This document shows positions 21,466-33,774 of a DNA stretch of 64,000 nt, one piece after another. The notes beneath the pieces are model-generated. The model was not told the DNA's origin. It saw nothing but the letters and a program-made list of their open reading frames with translations, and searched no databases. The number at the start of each line of letters is the position of its first letter. Positions within the stretch are counted from its first letter, which is position 1. The DNA lies in NCBI GenBank assembly GCA_030674185.1, contig CM060312.1, forward strand, positions 34,750,362 to 34,814,361, read 5' to 3'. The position numbers and the translations under genes are program-made. The DNA is from Monoplex corrugatus. Lineage: Eukaryota > Mollusca > Gastropoda > Littorinimorpha > Ranellidae.

Positions 21466-21960
21466 GGTGGGTTGGTTGGCTGGCTAACTGATTGGTAGAA
21501 AGGTTGGCTGCCTGAGAGACATAGGTTGGTTGACTGACTGGTTGATGACAAGTTTGTTTGTTTGTTTGTTTGTTGTTTGTTGTTTGCTTGCTTCTTGCTT
21601 GCTTGTTTCTTTCTCTTTTTTTTTCTTCTTCTTCTTTCTTTGTTGGTTGTTGATTGGTTTGGTTTGGTTTGTTTTTGTTTGTTTTGTTGTTGTTGTTTGA
21701 GGAGGGGACTGGCGTTTAATGGTTTTTGGTTCGTTAGCTCAGCTGTCTGCTAAGCTAGCTGGTTGGTTAATCAGTTGCTTGGTTTCTGAACTGGTTGGCT
21801 GGCTGTTGGTTGGTTGTTGCTTGCTGTGCTTGATTGGTTCATTGATGGCAAATTGGTTAGTTGGTTGACTGAGTGTTAATTGATTGACTGGCTATCTGGT
21901 TGGCTGATTAGCTTGTTGACTGGTTGATTAGTTGGTTGCCTGTTCGGTTGATTGGAGAAT
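21466..21960. repeat. Degenerate TTGG/CTGG and GTTT tetranucleotide tract
   Basis: About 500 bp of imperfect GGTTGGTT, GGCTGGCT, GACTGGTT and (TTTG)n. A decayed tetranucleotide satellite like 9330-9460 and 10130-10230. Confidence 0.8.
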
Positions 21961-22511
21961 GTTGTTGTTTTTGTTGTGTTATTGTTGTTGCTGTTGTTTT
22001 CTTTTCTGCTGTCTCATATTCATATTTCTTTCATTAATTTTTAAAACGTTCACATCAGTGACAGATAGCTTGGTTGGTAGCGATATGCGTATATATGTGC
22101 GCGTGTGCTTGCGAACATATTTCAAATTGCCGATACATTTAGCAGTTTAACAGGCATCTGTTGCAATGTTAAAAGGTCGGGTGTATCAGTAATCTAGTAG
22201 CAGTATGTGAAAATGACCATTTACATTTAAATGAGCAATTTGTCATCCACAATGTTTTCGTTTTGATCTTGCATCTATTACTTTTCTTTTCCAGTGAACG
22301 TGAACAAACGCATTATTTTTAAACATCATCATGGACATATCTTTATGTATATAACCTTTGGCAGACAAACAAACGAACAACGACCATTTATCTTCCATAA
22401 AATCAATAGTGATACACTAACAGTCGGGTCCCATAAGAAATGAGACGCTGTAAGTTTCATGGCAGCGACAAACTAACATAAAAACCGAAAAAAATACCTG
22501 TCAATGAAAAT
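21961..22511. other. No recognisable gene
   Basis: (TTG)n-rich start (21960-22000), then ordinary AT-rich sequence. Confidence 0.4.
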
Positions 22512-22518
22512 AAATTTC

Positions 22519-22556
<38 letters not shown>
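22512..22556. repeat. (CT)n tract
   Basis: About 18 CT units. Confidence 0.95.
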
Positions 22557-22558
<2 letters not shown>

Positions 22559-22742
22559 CAACAATGGTGGTTGAGAAAATGAGAAAGCGAGAGAGACTGA
22601 TTGACTATTTTTAAACAGTAGAAACAGTGACCAACTATTGTAGTAGAGCCATTGTGCTTAACGCTAGAAAGTAAAGATATATCTCTCTCTCCGCCACCCC
22701 CTCCCCCTCTCTCTGCATACGTCTGCGCAAGCGTAAAACTTT

Positions 22743-22929
22743 GTGTGTATGTGTGTGTGTGTGTGTGGTGTAATTCTTTTTTTATTTTTTTTAATTTGCT
22801 GACATGCATGCGCGCGTCTGCATGCATGTTTGTACGCATACGTCTGAGTGCGCTGCGGCGGCAAAGTTTGAGTGTCGACTCAAGTTTTCGTTTTTTTTCA
22901 GTTGTTGTTGTTGTTGTTGTTGTTATTGC

Positions 22930-22962
<33 letters not shown>

Positions 22963-22990
22963 CGTCGTCCTCGTCGTCGTCGTTTTTGTT
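22743..22990. repeat. Short GT tract, then (TTG)n-(TCG)n trinucleotide tract
   Basis: GT (22743-22770), then about 20 TTG units followed by GTC/TCG units at 22901-22985. The trinucleotide shifts from TTG to TCG at one end, suggesting expansion of two neighbouring variants. Confidence 0.9.
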
Positions 22991-23394
22991 GGTTTGGTTT
23001 GGTCTGGTTTTCGCAGTCGGTTTGTTTTTTTTTTAAATTTTTATTGTTGATATTTTATCAGTGAAAACACCAATACAAAGGGCTTTTACTTTTCGTTTAT
23101 TTTTGTTTGTTTGTTTGTTTGTCTGTTTGTTTCGTTTCGTTTGCGCTCGGTTTTGTTCCGTTTGTTTGTTTGTTTTCTGAATCGGCGGACACAAAAATGC
23201 ATTGAACAGCAACAGCAACAGATGCTGGTTAGCAATCAAACGTGTGACCTGTGAGTGTGACCGTGGTGGAAGAAAGGTACGGCAATGTCACTCACTGCTC
23301 ACATCACCGATTGAACACTACTACCTGCCGCCGGGGCCTGCGTTTGACAGTAACTGACCATTTCACTGAAAGGAAAGATTCGTTGAGTGCATGT

Positions 23395-23544
23395 GTATGT
23401 GTGTGTGGGGGGGGGGGGGGGGAGGAAGAGTGAGTGTGTGTATATGTGTGTGTGTGTTCGTTCGTTGATTGAATGACTTTTCACTATGAGTGATATTAGA
23501 CGAAGTACAGCACGTGTACACGTCAAGATGACGTGTGTGTATGT

Positions 23545-23579
<35 letters not shown>

Positions 23580-23670
23580 GTGGATGTTGAACTAAATGTA
23601 AGTACTTTATTACTCAAGGATAGTAGTATTAGGTCCCACTGGACCTGTATTACAGCTAGTTCTTCCTGGA
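23395..23670. repeat. GT/G16, dispersed core copy 3, GT, then R4 copy 2
   Basis: GT and G16 (23407-23422), GT, core at 23456-23503 (GTTCGTTCGTTGATTGAATG, CTTTTCACTATGAGTGATAT, TAGACG), GT 23531-23579, then R4 (GTACTTTATTACTCAAGGAT, ATTAGGTCCCACTGGACC). Confidence 0.8.
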
Positions 23671-23709
23671 CTGTACATCTAACATAAGCATTAAAATGAA
23701 ATACCGGTA

Positions 23710-23860
23710 GATAAATTTGAATTAAAACTAACAAATAAAAATGTCTAATCTTGGTCTGATGAATTTGAATTTAAACTAACTAAATGAAATAAAAACATCC
23801 AATTTTGGTCTGATGAATTTGAATTAAAACTGACTAAAATAAAAATGTATCATTTTGGTC
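23710..23860. repeat. Three short direct repeats, about 55 bp
   Basis: TTGGTCTGATGAATTTGAAT, followed by TAAAACTAAC and AATAAAAATGT, occurs near 23750 and 23808, with a partial unit from 23713. Small degenerate tandem repeat. Confidence 0.7.
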
Positions 23861-24606
23861 TTGGAAGAGACGAGTTGAATCTTGAATTGTGTCCTGTGTT
23901 TGGCACGGGGAAAATAATTCTGTTAAGTATTTGCGGTTGGATCAGGGTACAGTTTTGTACATTTGTGTGCTTCTGCTATTTTAGAGGGATAGTAGGCCTA
24001 CTTCCGCTTTTTTTTTTTTTTCGGTCTATGGTTTGGGAGATGTCAGTTTTAAATATTTTTCCGCTCCTCTGAACAGGGATTTTTTTTAAATAAGCTTCAC
24101 TGCAACCATACCATACTGATATAGCTGGTGCATAGTCAAATTGGGATTTAAAATGGGCAGTGTAATTCGTTTTCTTCTATGTTTATAATAATACGAGAGT
24201 CTACCATGAGGCAAAAAATTCTTGGAGACAGTTTTACTGAGATAATCAACATGGACTTCCCGTGTAAGTTTTTTCGTCTCTGTGTACACCAGATGCACGG
24301 TGTTTATGAGCTTGTTCTGTATTTACACATAATTAATTGAAGATAACTCTTTGATACTTGGTGTTTTGTGCGAGAAGTTTTCACGGTTGATTTTGTTCCT
24401 GTAGAACTGACCTGCATATGGTTAGTGATATACATTCCGACACTTGGTTTGTACATAATCGTAATCTTGTGCTAAGAGCAGGTCGTCAGCAAGAATCGTT
24501 CGTTCGTTCGTTCATTTGTTTGTTTGTTTTGTTTGTTTCGTTTTGTTTTTGTTTTTATTCTGTTGAAAAGATCTGTTTAATACAGCTTTAAAACATTCTT
24601 TTTGTC

Positions 24607-24733
24607 ATGGGCTGCAATTCCCGCGTGCATATAAATATACGAGCGGGCTTTTACGTGTTTGGCCTTTTTGTTTTTGTTTTTGTATGTTGGTCTGTTTGTT
24701 TGTTTTTTGTTGGTTTGGTTGTTTTTTGGGGTT

Positions 24734-24781
<48 letters not shown>

Positions 24782-25087
24782 CTATCTCACCATTTCAGAG
24801 GTGTACACGCTGGCTGTTTTCGTGTGTCCACAAGCCACAAAACACTGATATGGCTCAATGGCTCACAGGACCTTAGACGTGCGTATCTGATGTTCTCCAT
24901 GGGCATTCACACACGTAGAGGGGGGGGGGGGGGGTCAGGCACTGAGCAGGTCTGTGTTTATGTTGGCTTGGGAAGACTGGAAAAATCCCCAGCCTTAACC
25001 CACCAGGCGGTACACAAGCAGACTCAAACACAGGACCTCTCAGTTGGAGGACCAGTGTCCCAACCACTCGACTATCGCACCCACCGC
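24607..25087 (-). mobile_element. tRNA-derived SINE, near full length, with internal (CAA)n
   Basis: Read on the minus strand from 25087: tRNA-like head (GATAGTCGAGTGGTTGGGAC, GGTCCTGTGTTTGAGTC), body (GGATTTTTCCAGTCTTCCC, GACCTGCTCAGTGCCTGA, C15, GTGTGAATGCCCATGGAG, GATACGCACGTCTAAGGTCC, CAGTGTTTTGTGGC, CCAGCGTGTACACC), then (CAA)n where more body is expected, and a distal part ACACGTAAAAGCCCGCTCG, GGGAATTGCAGCCCATGAC. Block order matches SINEs I recall from caenogastropods (not searched). No coding capacity; uses a LINE's RT. Confidence 0.75.
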
Positions 25088-25491
25088 CTGTTTTCATGAA
25101 ACAGCATGCATGGTGAGAGATCAGATACATCTGTGACTGCCAGTGTCTGTCAACTGTCAAGTCATTCCTGTTCTATGGCCATCTTCTAGTGCTCAATGGG
25201 GAAGAATGCATTTTTCGTTACTGAATTCCTACTGTTCCAAAAAGGGAACCAGAAGAGAAAATACAATTAGTCTTTTTCGTACTCATTATAACCACGATAA
25301 TTATCTGCACCATTGTCGTTGCGTCAGTAAAAATCGTAATGATTTTATTCACACAGACTTTAGTCAGGTTACCAATTAATTCTCAACACTACATAAAAAA
25401 TAAGCCCAAAAAATGAGCTACCTGAAAAAAGAAATTCAAACATTTATGATTATGGAGGACTTATTAAACGAAAAAACAAAAAACAACACCT

Positions 25492-25500
25492 CCCCCCCCC

Positions 25501-25566
<66 letters not shown>
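25492..25566. repeat. C10 then (CA)32
   Basis: C10 (25492-25501), AAA, then an uninterrupted CA run to 25566. Confidence 0.95.
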
Positions 25567-25569
<3 letters not shown>

Positions 25570-26769
25570 TTATCCAATGATAATGGCTACTATCGATGAG
25601 CTTTTGATTTTTTTCGGCAAAATTTAGTATAATTTCCACCTTTGAACTTTCACTGATTGGAATTGTCAAATACCAGGAATCCTGCATATTGCCAGAATAC
25701 ATTCATGAGGCTGGATTGGGGTGGGCGGGAGATATAGATCAGTATCATAAAAATAACTGCAGCATAAAAAGTCTTTTTCTTTAACAAGAAAAAATAGAAA
25801 ATCAACAGATATCAGATTTCCTTTACAAGAGGTTGTGTTTTTTGTTTTTTTTTCCAGGTCAATAGTTCAATCTCAACTCGAGCGTTGTGCACGTTGTCTG
25901 GCAAAATAGATCGTTAAAGATACGTACAAATTCTGACTTTTGTAAAATTAAGCTATAAGAAAAAAAACACAACTGTCACAATAGACCTCTATAAGAAAAA
26001 AAAATTAAAAAATCACATCTGCTACAAGGAAGTTCAAAATTTGCTGTAAAATTCTGAATTTCCAAGCAATTCCAACTATATAGCTGTATTATGTCATACA
26101 CTGCAAGGTCTCTAACCTAAGTTGTCTGTGAACAGGAATCTGGCCACAGCCAAGTACAACTTGCATGTGAAAGTAGTATTTGTCCCATGAATAGTGCAAT
26201 CTTGCCCTTTTTCCAAGATCAGAATTTACTCTCATTAAAAGGAAATAAGAGGGAGATAACTCCTACGTGACTCTCAAGAGTTATAATCCTTGATTACTCT
26301 CATTAGTTTCCGTGTCAGTAAACTAAAACCAAATACAAAAGAAAAACAAAATCTACAAAAATCCGTCGTCAAATTCAATCTCAGAAGACAAATAACAATA
26401 TTCTTGTAAACAGGCAGATATCAGGAATGAAACAAACTGCCAACAAAATATTCTTATTTCTTTAGCAAAATGTTCAATGTTCCAAAGCCAGCAAAATATC
26501 AGATTCTTATTTCTTTAGCAAAAACAGTAAAGATTGTAATTTCAAAACACGTACTTCGTGAGCAATATATATTGAAAAGTCGGTTAAATTTTTCTACTTT
26601 GAAAACTAATATAACGCCTTATAGTACGGGACTGAGTCGAGCTGAATCATCAGTGACTTGGAATCCTGGCAATTGTCAGACTATACCTGGCCGGTATCTA
26701 TGGAATGGAACGAAACCCAACCTCCCACCTCCTCCCTAACTCCCGTTCCCTCCCCCCACCCACCCACCC
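25567..26769. other. AT-rich stretch, no gene recognised
   Basis: A phrase ATTCTTATTTCTTTAGCAAA is repeated at 26449 and 26503. Nothing else recognised. Confidence 0.4.
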
Positions 26770-26884
26770 CCTCTCTCTCTCTCTCTTTCTCTCTTTCTCT
26801 CTCTCACTCTACCTCCATAAACTTGGGGATTTTTGACCGTTTCTTGCAAATGACTTGTAGTTGTTGTTGTAGTGTAGTCGTCAC

Positions 26885-26926
<42 letters not shown>

Positions 26927-26930
26927 TCTC
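26770..26930. repeat. CT tract and (TTG)n tract
   Basis: CT at 26770-26812 and about 13 TTG units at 26889-26925. Confidence 0.9.
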
Positions 26931-27379
26931 ACTTTGGGGATGCTTGATATTTCCAGTGTACAGGTTGTTTGTTTTGTTTTTGTTTTTTCGAAACTTCTTT
27001 ATATCATTTTCTTACAATGCACAATGCCATTTACAATACAACATTGGACACATTTCAATCCAAATGAAATATCATAATCGGCGAAAGAAGAAACAAAGAG
27101 ATGAGAAATGAAACATATGAAGGTGCAACACTACAGGTCTGTGGGCAAAACAAACAGCAACCCGTCAGCTGGAGCATTTTCAAAGTCAACAACGTCATAG
27201 GCCCAAGCTGTCAAAGTAAGTCATACAACACAAACAGAGACTTAATATCATCATAGCCACCAGTGAATTCGACATAATATGCAATAAAAAGTCAAAACTG
27301 ATTAATCTGCACAGAAAGACTCAATAACCGAAGAATACAATAACCAATCTGACTGAAATTTGATATAGTTACCGTTGAT

Positions 27380-28300
27380 TCTTCATTACATAACGACCAA
27401 AAGGCTACACAGTTAGATGGAACAATCAGAAATGAGAATTCTTCAACATCCACAGGGGAATCAGACAAGGTTGTATCCTCTCACCGTATCTCTTTAACAT
27501 CTACATGGACCAAGTCATGAGAGATGCTGATAGAGAAGGCATGGGCATAAAGATAGGAGGGAAAAAATCTTACAAACTTGCACTATGCCGATGATACTGC
27601 GCTGTTAACAGACAACATTAAAACCATAAAAAGAATTCTATACAGGGTAGCTGCAGCAGGCATTAAAGCTGGTCTAAACATGAACGCCAAGAAAACAAAA
27701 GTGCTACATATCAAAGGCAAAGACACTGAAAACAATGACATCTTAATCAAAAAAGTTCCTTTGGAAAATGTACAGGATTTCAAATATCTTGGCTCTGTAA
27801 AAACTGATGATGGAACCTGCTCCAAAGACATCAAAATAAGAACTGGAATGGCAAAGCAAAAAATGGTCCAACACAACAACGTCTGGAAAGACAGAGGCAT
27901 ACCAAAAGGCCTGAAAGTCAGGGTTTTAAAATGTTTTGATCTGGCCAGTCATGATTTATGGCTACGAAGCCTGGACTCTGAGAAAAATTGACTGCAGAAG
28001 AATTGAGGCAGCAGATATGTGGTTTTATAGGAGACTACTACGTGTTAAATGGACAGATAGAAGACCTAATGAAAATGTCCTGGAAGAACCTGATACCACC
28101 AGAAAATTACTAGCAGACATCAACAAGAGAAGACTAAAATACATTTGCCATGTGTCACGCAACAAGAACACGGACCTCATGGCAACCATCTTTCAAGGAA
28201 AACAGTGGCAAAAAGGAAGAAAGGCAGACCTCCAATCTCATACATCGAGAACATAACCAACATCAGTGGCCTAAATATTCAAGAAATTGATACATTTAAT
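27380..28300 (+). pseudogene. Non-LTR retrotransposon RT pseudogene, C-terminal half
   Basis: Motifs in order: RGIRQGCILSPYLFNIYMDQ (27448-27510, RT motif B), catalytic YADD in LHYADDTALL (27584-27595, motif C), GLNMNAKKTKVLHI, KYLGSVKTDDGTC (motif D/E region), MIYGYEAWTLRK, AADMWFYRRLLRVKW and NKNTDLMATIFQGK. At least three frame changes break it: between motifs B and C (about 27570), near 27955, and near 28200. No endonuclease domain is visible upstream. From memory the order fits an invertebrate endonuclease-RT LINE. Confidence 0.85.
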
Positions 28301-28489
28301 CTTTTTACAATACCGGTACAACAAGATCCGATCTTATATTTACATTCAGAAGAGACATTGGACGCAAATTCTTTTACAAGCTCCTTTGGCTTTTCTCTTT
28401 TAGGAATACATGCATGGCAAAAAGTTCATCAGCTCTTAACGTTTCATTCAATACTCTAACCACAAAGGGGCCAAGCTAAATCCAAAAGA

Positions 28490-29060
28490 ATTGAAAGAAA
28501 TCGGCATTGACACCGTGGGATTTTCCCATTCGTCATGTGTTTTAACACAAATCCTGTTTCTTCTACAGTAATTCCACTTTCTAGGGATGTCTTATCGTCC
28601 AAAGAGAATCCACGTATTTCACCTATCAAATCATTTATGTCACAGTCCTAAATGTTTTCATTTCGTTTATAAAGTTGTCTGTAAAAAGTATTCACTTCAT
28701 TTTTTATTCTTCTAAGTCTCCAGTTACGTTTACATTTTCAAAATAATATTTGTCACTTTTTTACTAAGGTAGTTTTTTTTTTCAAGACTACAAAAATATT
28801 TTGAAATTTTGTCTCCATCTGCAACCCACCTAGCCCAGGAGCGAATCAAAACGCCTTCTACAATTTCTATCACGTAAAGAAACGAGTTCTTGATTTTCTT
28901 CTTTCAGGGAGGTTACATTGTCGTTTGCTTTAAGTTGTTCCTTTTCATAATTTGTATATCTTTAATAAACGCATCTTCTCTTCGTTTCTTCTTCTACTCC
29001 GTAGCAAATGCCATAGTTTTAGTTCTTATTTTCATCAACAAAATGTTTTTTCTTTGACGC
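28490..29060 (-). pseudogene. L1/Tx1-like RT pseudogene fragment
   Basis: Minus-strand reading gives GVLIRSWARWVADGDKISKY, then FCSLEKKNYLSKKVTNIILK, a stop, an LET segment, further stops, SGITVEETGFVLKHM with frame change, and NGKIP. From memory, 'SRARW.E.GEKnskYF..LEKrn' and 'it.eE....lk.m.ngKsPG.dG' mark the start of L1-type RT domains. Many stops. It lies tail-to-tail with the preceding RT pseudogene. Confidence 0.7.
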
Positions 29061-29115
29061 TACGTACATAGTCGTGAATTCTTCAACAAAATTCCCTCTC
29101 ACCCTTCCCCCTTTT

Positions 29116-29117
<2 letters not shown>

Positions 29118-29176
<59 letters not shown>
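29118..29176. repeat. (CT)29
   Basis: Nearly pure CT run. Confidence 0.95.
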
Positions 29177-29744
29177 ATTTTCAAGGTAGGAATTTCAGTT
29201 CTTTGCTACATGTGGCGTTTTACCCTAGTGGGTTTTTGGTGCTTGTTTGTTTTGCTTTTGTTTTGTTTTTGTGTAATTTTTGTCATTTTTGTTTTGCTAT
29301 CGTCGTCGTAAGTGGTTTGTTTTTGTTGTCATCTTTATTCTTTGTCTTTGTTTTTGTTCTGTTTTTAAGGCGGTTTCCTTGTAACTTTGGGCGGACGGAT
29401 TTTGGGGGTGTTTGGGGGCGGTTTTGTTGTTGTTGGTGTTGTTTTTGTTTTTTCTTTGTTTGTGTGTATTTCTGTTCTTTGTTGTGTACAATTATTTTGT
29501 GTTTCTTTTTGATAGGGGCTATTACTGTTCTTTGTTTTTCCTTGCTTTTTCCCCCTTTCCTTCTTTAATTTTCTACTGTATGTATTTATTATTTATCAAT
29601 GTAGGGGTTTCTGTTCTTCGCTTTGTACGTTTTTCACGTTTCATTGCCATTACATAGATATCTGTGTTTGCTTGTTTCATACTGTCCAACTCATAGGAAC
29701 TAACACGTACGAAAAGGGGTGTTACTGGCAATAGTTCTGCCTGC
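29177..29744. other. T/G-rich stretch, no gene
   Basis: Dense TTTTGTTTTTG and GTTGTTG runs make long Phe/Val/Leu-rich frames that I do not regard as coding. Confidence 0.5.
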
Positions 29745-29887
29745 CTGCTCTCTCCCTCCCTCTCTCCCTCCCTCCCACTCTCTCTCTCCTTCTCTCTCTC
29801 TCTCGGTCGCTCACACACACACACACACACACACACGCACGCACGCACGCACACACCACACCACACACCCCCACACACACACACACA
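29745..29887. repeat. CT tract then CA tract with CGCA units
   Basis: CTCCCT/CT (29745-29806), then CA with three GCAC units. Confidence 0.9.
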
Positions 29888-30225
29888 ACATTAAAGTAGT
29901 ATGTTTAGAGTTTATCTGTCATGCATGTGAATAAAGAGTTAACTTATTTCCCCTCTCTTTCTTCTCTTCCCTTCCCATTCTTCCCGCCCTGTCTTTTTCT
30001 CTGTCTCCATCACAAGAAAGACAACCCAAACCACCAGTGCAGCAAGCCTAATCAACGACAACTGGTGATCAGAAAGGAACTAGACCTTCCAGTGAGGAAA
30101 TGACATCTCATCGGGAGTCGCCCGAACTGACATAAAACGCCATGACATTGCTCCCGGAAGACAGTCCCCAGCTCATACAGCCAGTTGTAAAGGTGGGCTG
30201 TTGGTATGTACACGTATGCAGTACT

Positions 30226-30338
30226 TTAACCCCTTCTGACTCCCGCAGCCTGTCCATCAGCATCCTGCATTGTCAACCATGCTAGCAAAAGCAAAAATTT
30301 AACCCTTTGATTCCCTCACCCTATCCACCAGCTTCCTT
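30226..30338. mobile_element. Foldback family A copy 8, left half only
   Basis: Long arm TTAACCCCTTCTGACTCCC, GCATTGTCAACCATGCTAGC, and inner TTAACCCTTTGATTCCC up to CCACCAGCTTCCT, where it stops at the hairpin centre. The right half is missing. Confidence 0.75.
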
Positions 30339-31799
30339 CACATGGCAAAATGGCTACCATGTGGCTCCTGGAGCTAAGAGGTAACTATCTGGTCAGTTGT
30401 GGGGCATTGTTGCTCTGAGTCCCATCCAGTACCGTCGGGTATTTCTGTAACGACCAATCTACCTCTCAATTTCAAAAATAAAGCACTCCTGAGTGTTTCT
30501 TGTTAACAACCGGTCTCTGTAAACAAGCAATTTACCAATCAATTCAAAAAACAAAGTATCAGCCAGGTATTAAAATCAGTCCGTCAGTTTTAGAAAGCTT
30601 GTAAGCAAACGAATAGAAATCATTTCTCAGAATTCTCGGTCATGATTCTGGTGTCCTTCAAGCGAGAGTTCTGATAAGGTTCAGGCATGTGACATTTCGC
30701 TCCTTTCAATGATCATCAGATTCTATCCGCCAATGAATTAGTGATAAGTCTTATTTTCATTCCAATTCGGCAAATTTGATTATTCACTATTAGTCTGATT
30801 TCTTTTCGTTTCAGTTTGGTTGGCTTGTTTGGTAGGTTGGCTGATTGGTTTTCCCCTCCTGTGCCCAAATAAATCTAGTTCAATTCTTTCAATCGAATTG
30901 TGATAACAATCTTTGATTAACATCATTATTTGACCATAGAATTCAGAACTAGCCACATAGACAAACACACACCCACACAATTAAAATGAATAAATAGATA
31001 CACAAACAAAAATCCGTTTTGTGCGCCAGCTTTTCAACCTTTTGATCTCCGCTTTTATTTCACCGTAGTTTGGTTCAAGTAGAAGCGAGTATGTGTGCCT
31101 GTTAAAGAATATAAATGAGGACAATCCCCACATTTCATGCAACACAACAATTTGCTGCAAGCCGGCTAATTCAGTAGACTTTACAACTAATGACATCAGC
31201 CTTGGTCTTTTGAAGAAAATCCGTCTTGAACAAAAGTCCACAAACAAGATATATGAAATTAACCACAAGGACTGATCTGTTTGTCCTAAGAACCCAAATA
31301 CGGTTATGATTAACTTCATTAAGACACAGACTGGATATAACAAGCGGAGGCAAAGATTAAAAGATTTCACGTATCATGTCATCATGGTCAATATGAATGC
31401 AAGAATAATCAAGATTTCACAGCTTCTCCAAATGCATGCGATCATATACGTATTCCGCAACGTGAATTTGCAAACTAAAACTTCTCTGTGAGCGTGTCAC
31501 TCGGACTTAGCCTACAATGTCATCTCCTCCAAAATTCATCTCCAGAATTCACCTTCACCCATCTCCCCTTCCCTTTCAGAGACGTCTGGACTGCTGCCTC
31601 TTCTGTCTGACAAGACAAATTTGCTGATTAGTTAATTAGTCGTTTGCATAATTAGTTAACGTTTATTGTTCCCCGTAGGATCTCATTTGTGCACCGTGCC
31701 TCCTGTTTTTTGATCGATATGCAAACGGTGAGCGCGGTTTCAATTAGCGCATTACTCGTGACATCAAAAATCGTTTCATTCATGAAGTCATCCATTTTT
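30339..31799. other. No recognisable gene
   Basis: AT-rich sequence. Opposed frames at 31093-31275 (+) and 30981-31370 (-) resemble no family I know. No tandem repeat. Confidence 0.4.
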
Positions 31800-32005
31800 T
31801 TTTTTTTTTTTTTAATTCATATTTTGTTTCACAACAAACGGACATCTAACATACAATGTGGCAACAAAGAATGACAACAACAACAACAACAACAAATGTT
31901 ACACATATGAAAAGACAATGCTGACACATGAACTCCAGATAGTGTACTAATATATACACAATGATATTTTATACACTGGAAGTTTAAAAATGAACATAAG
32001 ATTCA
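31800..32005. repeat. Dispersed repeat R3, copy 2
   Basis: TTAATTCATATTTTG, ACAACAAACGGACATCTAAC, CAATGTGGCAACAAAG, seven CAA units, GACACATGAAC and ATTTTATACACTGGAAGTTT are collinear with 7150-7310. Confidence 0.55.
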
Positions 32006-32336
32006 GCACATGTCAACATGTCCCGCTATGATTCCGTTTCAAAAACCACATTCCTTTGCTGAACGTCATCCAGTTATTCATCTCTTCATTTATTCGTCTA
32101 CTGCAGTCAGTTTCAAAGAATCTTCGAAACAAGGCGAGGCAAGAAAAGAGTCTTGAATCTCGGAAAGTGAACAGACGGCCGGCCGCACAAACCAGCCTGA
32201 GGAGGTGGTCAATAAATGACTGACTGACTAGACCCAAGGACATGGAAAATTTATGTCATCGACTTTGGACGGAGAGGACCACTGCACCAGAGACGTACAT
32301 AGAGAGACAGGCATAAAGGTCTATGGCGCGCTGGCC

Positions 32337-32380
32337 ATGTCAGTATCACAGTGTGGTGGCCCGCGACATCGGTACTGTGT

Positions 32381-32424
<44 letters not shown>

Positions 32425-32520
32425 CAGTATCAGAGTGTGGTGGCCCGCGACATCGGTACTGTGTGTGTGTGTGTGTGTGTGTGTATGTCAGTATCAGAGT
32501 GTGGTGGCCCGCGACATCGG

Positions 32521-32588
<68 letters not shown>

Positions 32589-32620
32589 CAGTATCAGAGT
32601 GTGGTGGCCCGCGACATCGG

Positions 32621-32706
<86 letters not shown>

Positions 32707-32738
32707 CAGTATCAGAGTGTGGTGGCCCGCGACATCGG

Positions 32739-32818
<80 letters not shown>

Positions 32819-32850
32819 CAGTATCAGAGTGTGGTGGCCCGCGACATCGG

Positions 32851-32928
<78 letters not shown>

Positions 32929-32960
32929 CAGTATCAGAGTGTGGTGGCCCGCGACATCGG

Positions 32961-33013
<53 letters not shown>

Positions 33014-33080
33014 GTGTGTGTGTGTGTGTGTGTTTGTGTGTGTGTGTGCGCGTGTGTGTGTGTGTGTGCGTGTGTATGAA
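32337..33080. repeat. Compound repeat: seven 41-bp blocks alternating with (TG)n
   Basis: The 41-bp block starts at 32337, 32421, 32485, 32585, 32703, 32815 and 32925. It reads ATGTCAGTATCAGAGTGTGG then TGGCCCGCGACATCGGTACT, G. Copies 2-7 look identical and copy 1 differs at one base (CACAG). The (TG)n spacers are about 43, 23, 59, 77, 71 and 69 bp. The last block runs into GT with TTT and CGCG interruptions. Long Cys-Val frames on plus and His-Thr on minus are by-products. Confidence 0.95.
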
Positions 33081-33084
33081 TATA

Positions 33085-33774
33085 AACAGGTAGGCATGTA
33101 CATAATATGTACGAATATGATAGGCACCCACATTAGGTAGCTGGATGATAAAGGTGATTTCAATGTTGTGTGGGCGGGTTAATTCTTCTTCCAGCAGATG
33201 GGGGGGGGGGGGGGAGAAACACAGAAGAGAAATCGAAAAACACAGCTTTCATCTGCATCAACAAAACACTGTCTGCAGACCTAATGAAGCTTCATTGATC
33301 ATTCTATAGTCAGACGTCTTCATCATGGTATTATAATAGTACCATTACAGTCTGCTTCGACCGCAACTGATCAGCAAAACTGCCGACTTCCTCAAGTAAT
33401 ATCTATTATAATTCTACATCAAAACAGCTGATTTTAGAACATTATACTGGTCACAATATCACGTCTAATATGTCTGTCTTCAACAAAACTGTACACTCTT
33501 CAGCCAGCTTTACAAGTGTCTTGATTTTTGATGCCTCCACCCCCCTCCTCCCCCTGGTCGTTGATCTTCTGGTGGAGGTGGACGGTTTCGGGTGCTCAAA
33601 AGCAAAATGGCGCTTCCTGAAGTTCTAAAGAAACGTCCTTACATTACGATCACAACTGATCAAAATCGTGGTTCAAGTGTCCAAAAATTGTGTTGTGGCT
33701 ATCAGTGGCGTAATGGCATAATGTGCCACGAAAAATCCTGAAATATACTCAAAATTTAAGAAAGTAAACATGTC
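33085..33774. other. No recognisable gene
   Basis: Contains G15 at 33200-33214 and otherwise ordinary sequence. Confidence 0.4.

Noticed and set aside
21562..21753. Membrane-protein-like Phe/Leu/Cys-rich frame
   Set aside because: Produced by TTTG and TTG repeats; low complexity.
32337..33000. CRISPR-like repeat-spacer array
   Set aside because: The 'spacers' are all (TG)n, not unique sequence.
32253..33140. 295-codon frame with a repeated [17 protein letters not shown] peptide
   Set aside because: The same 41-bp block appears in all three plus frames because TG spacer lengths vary. There is no frame conservation.
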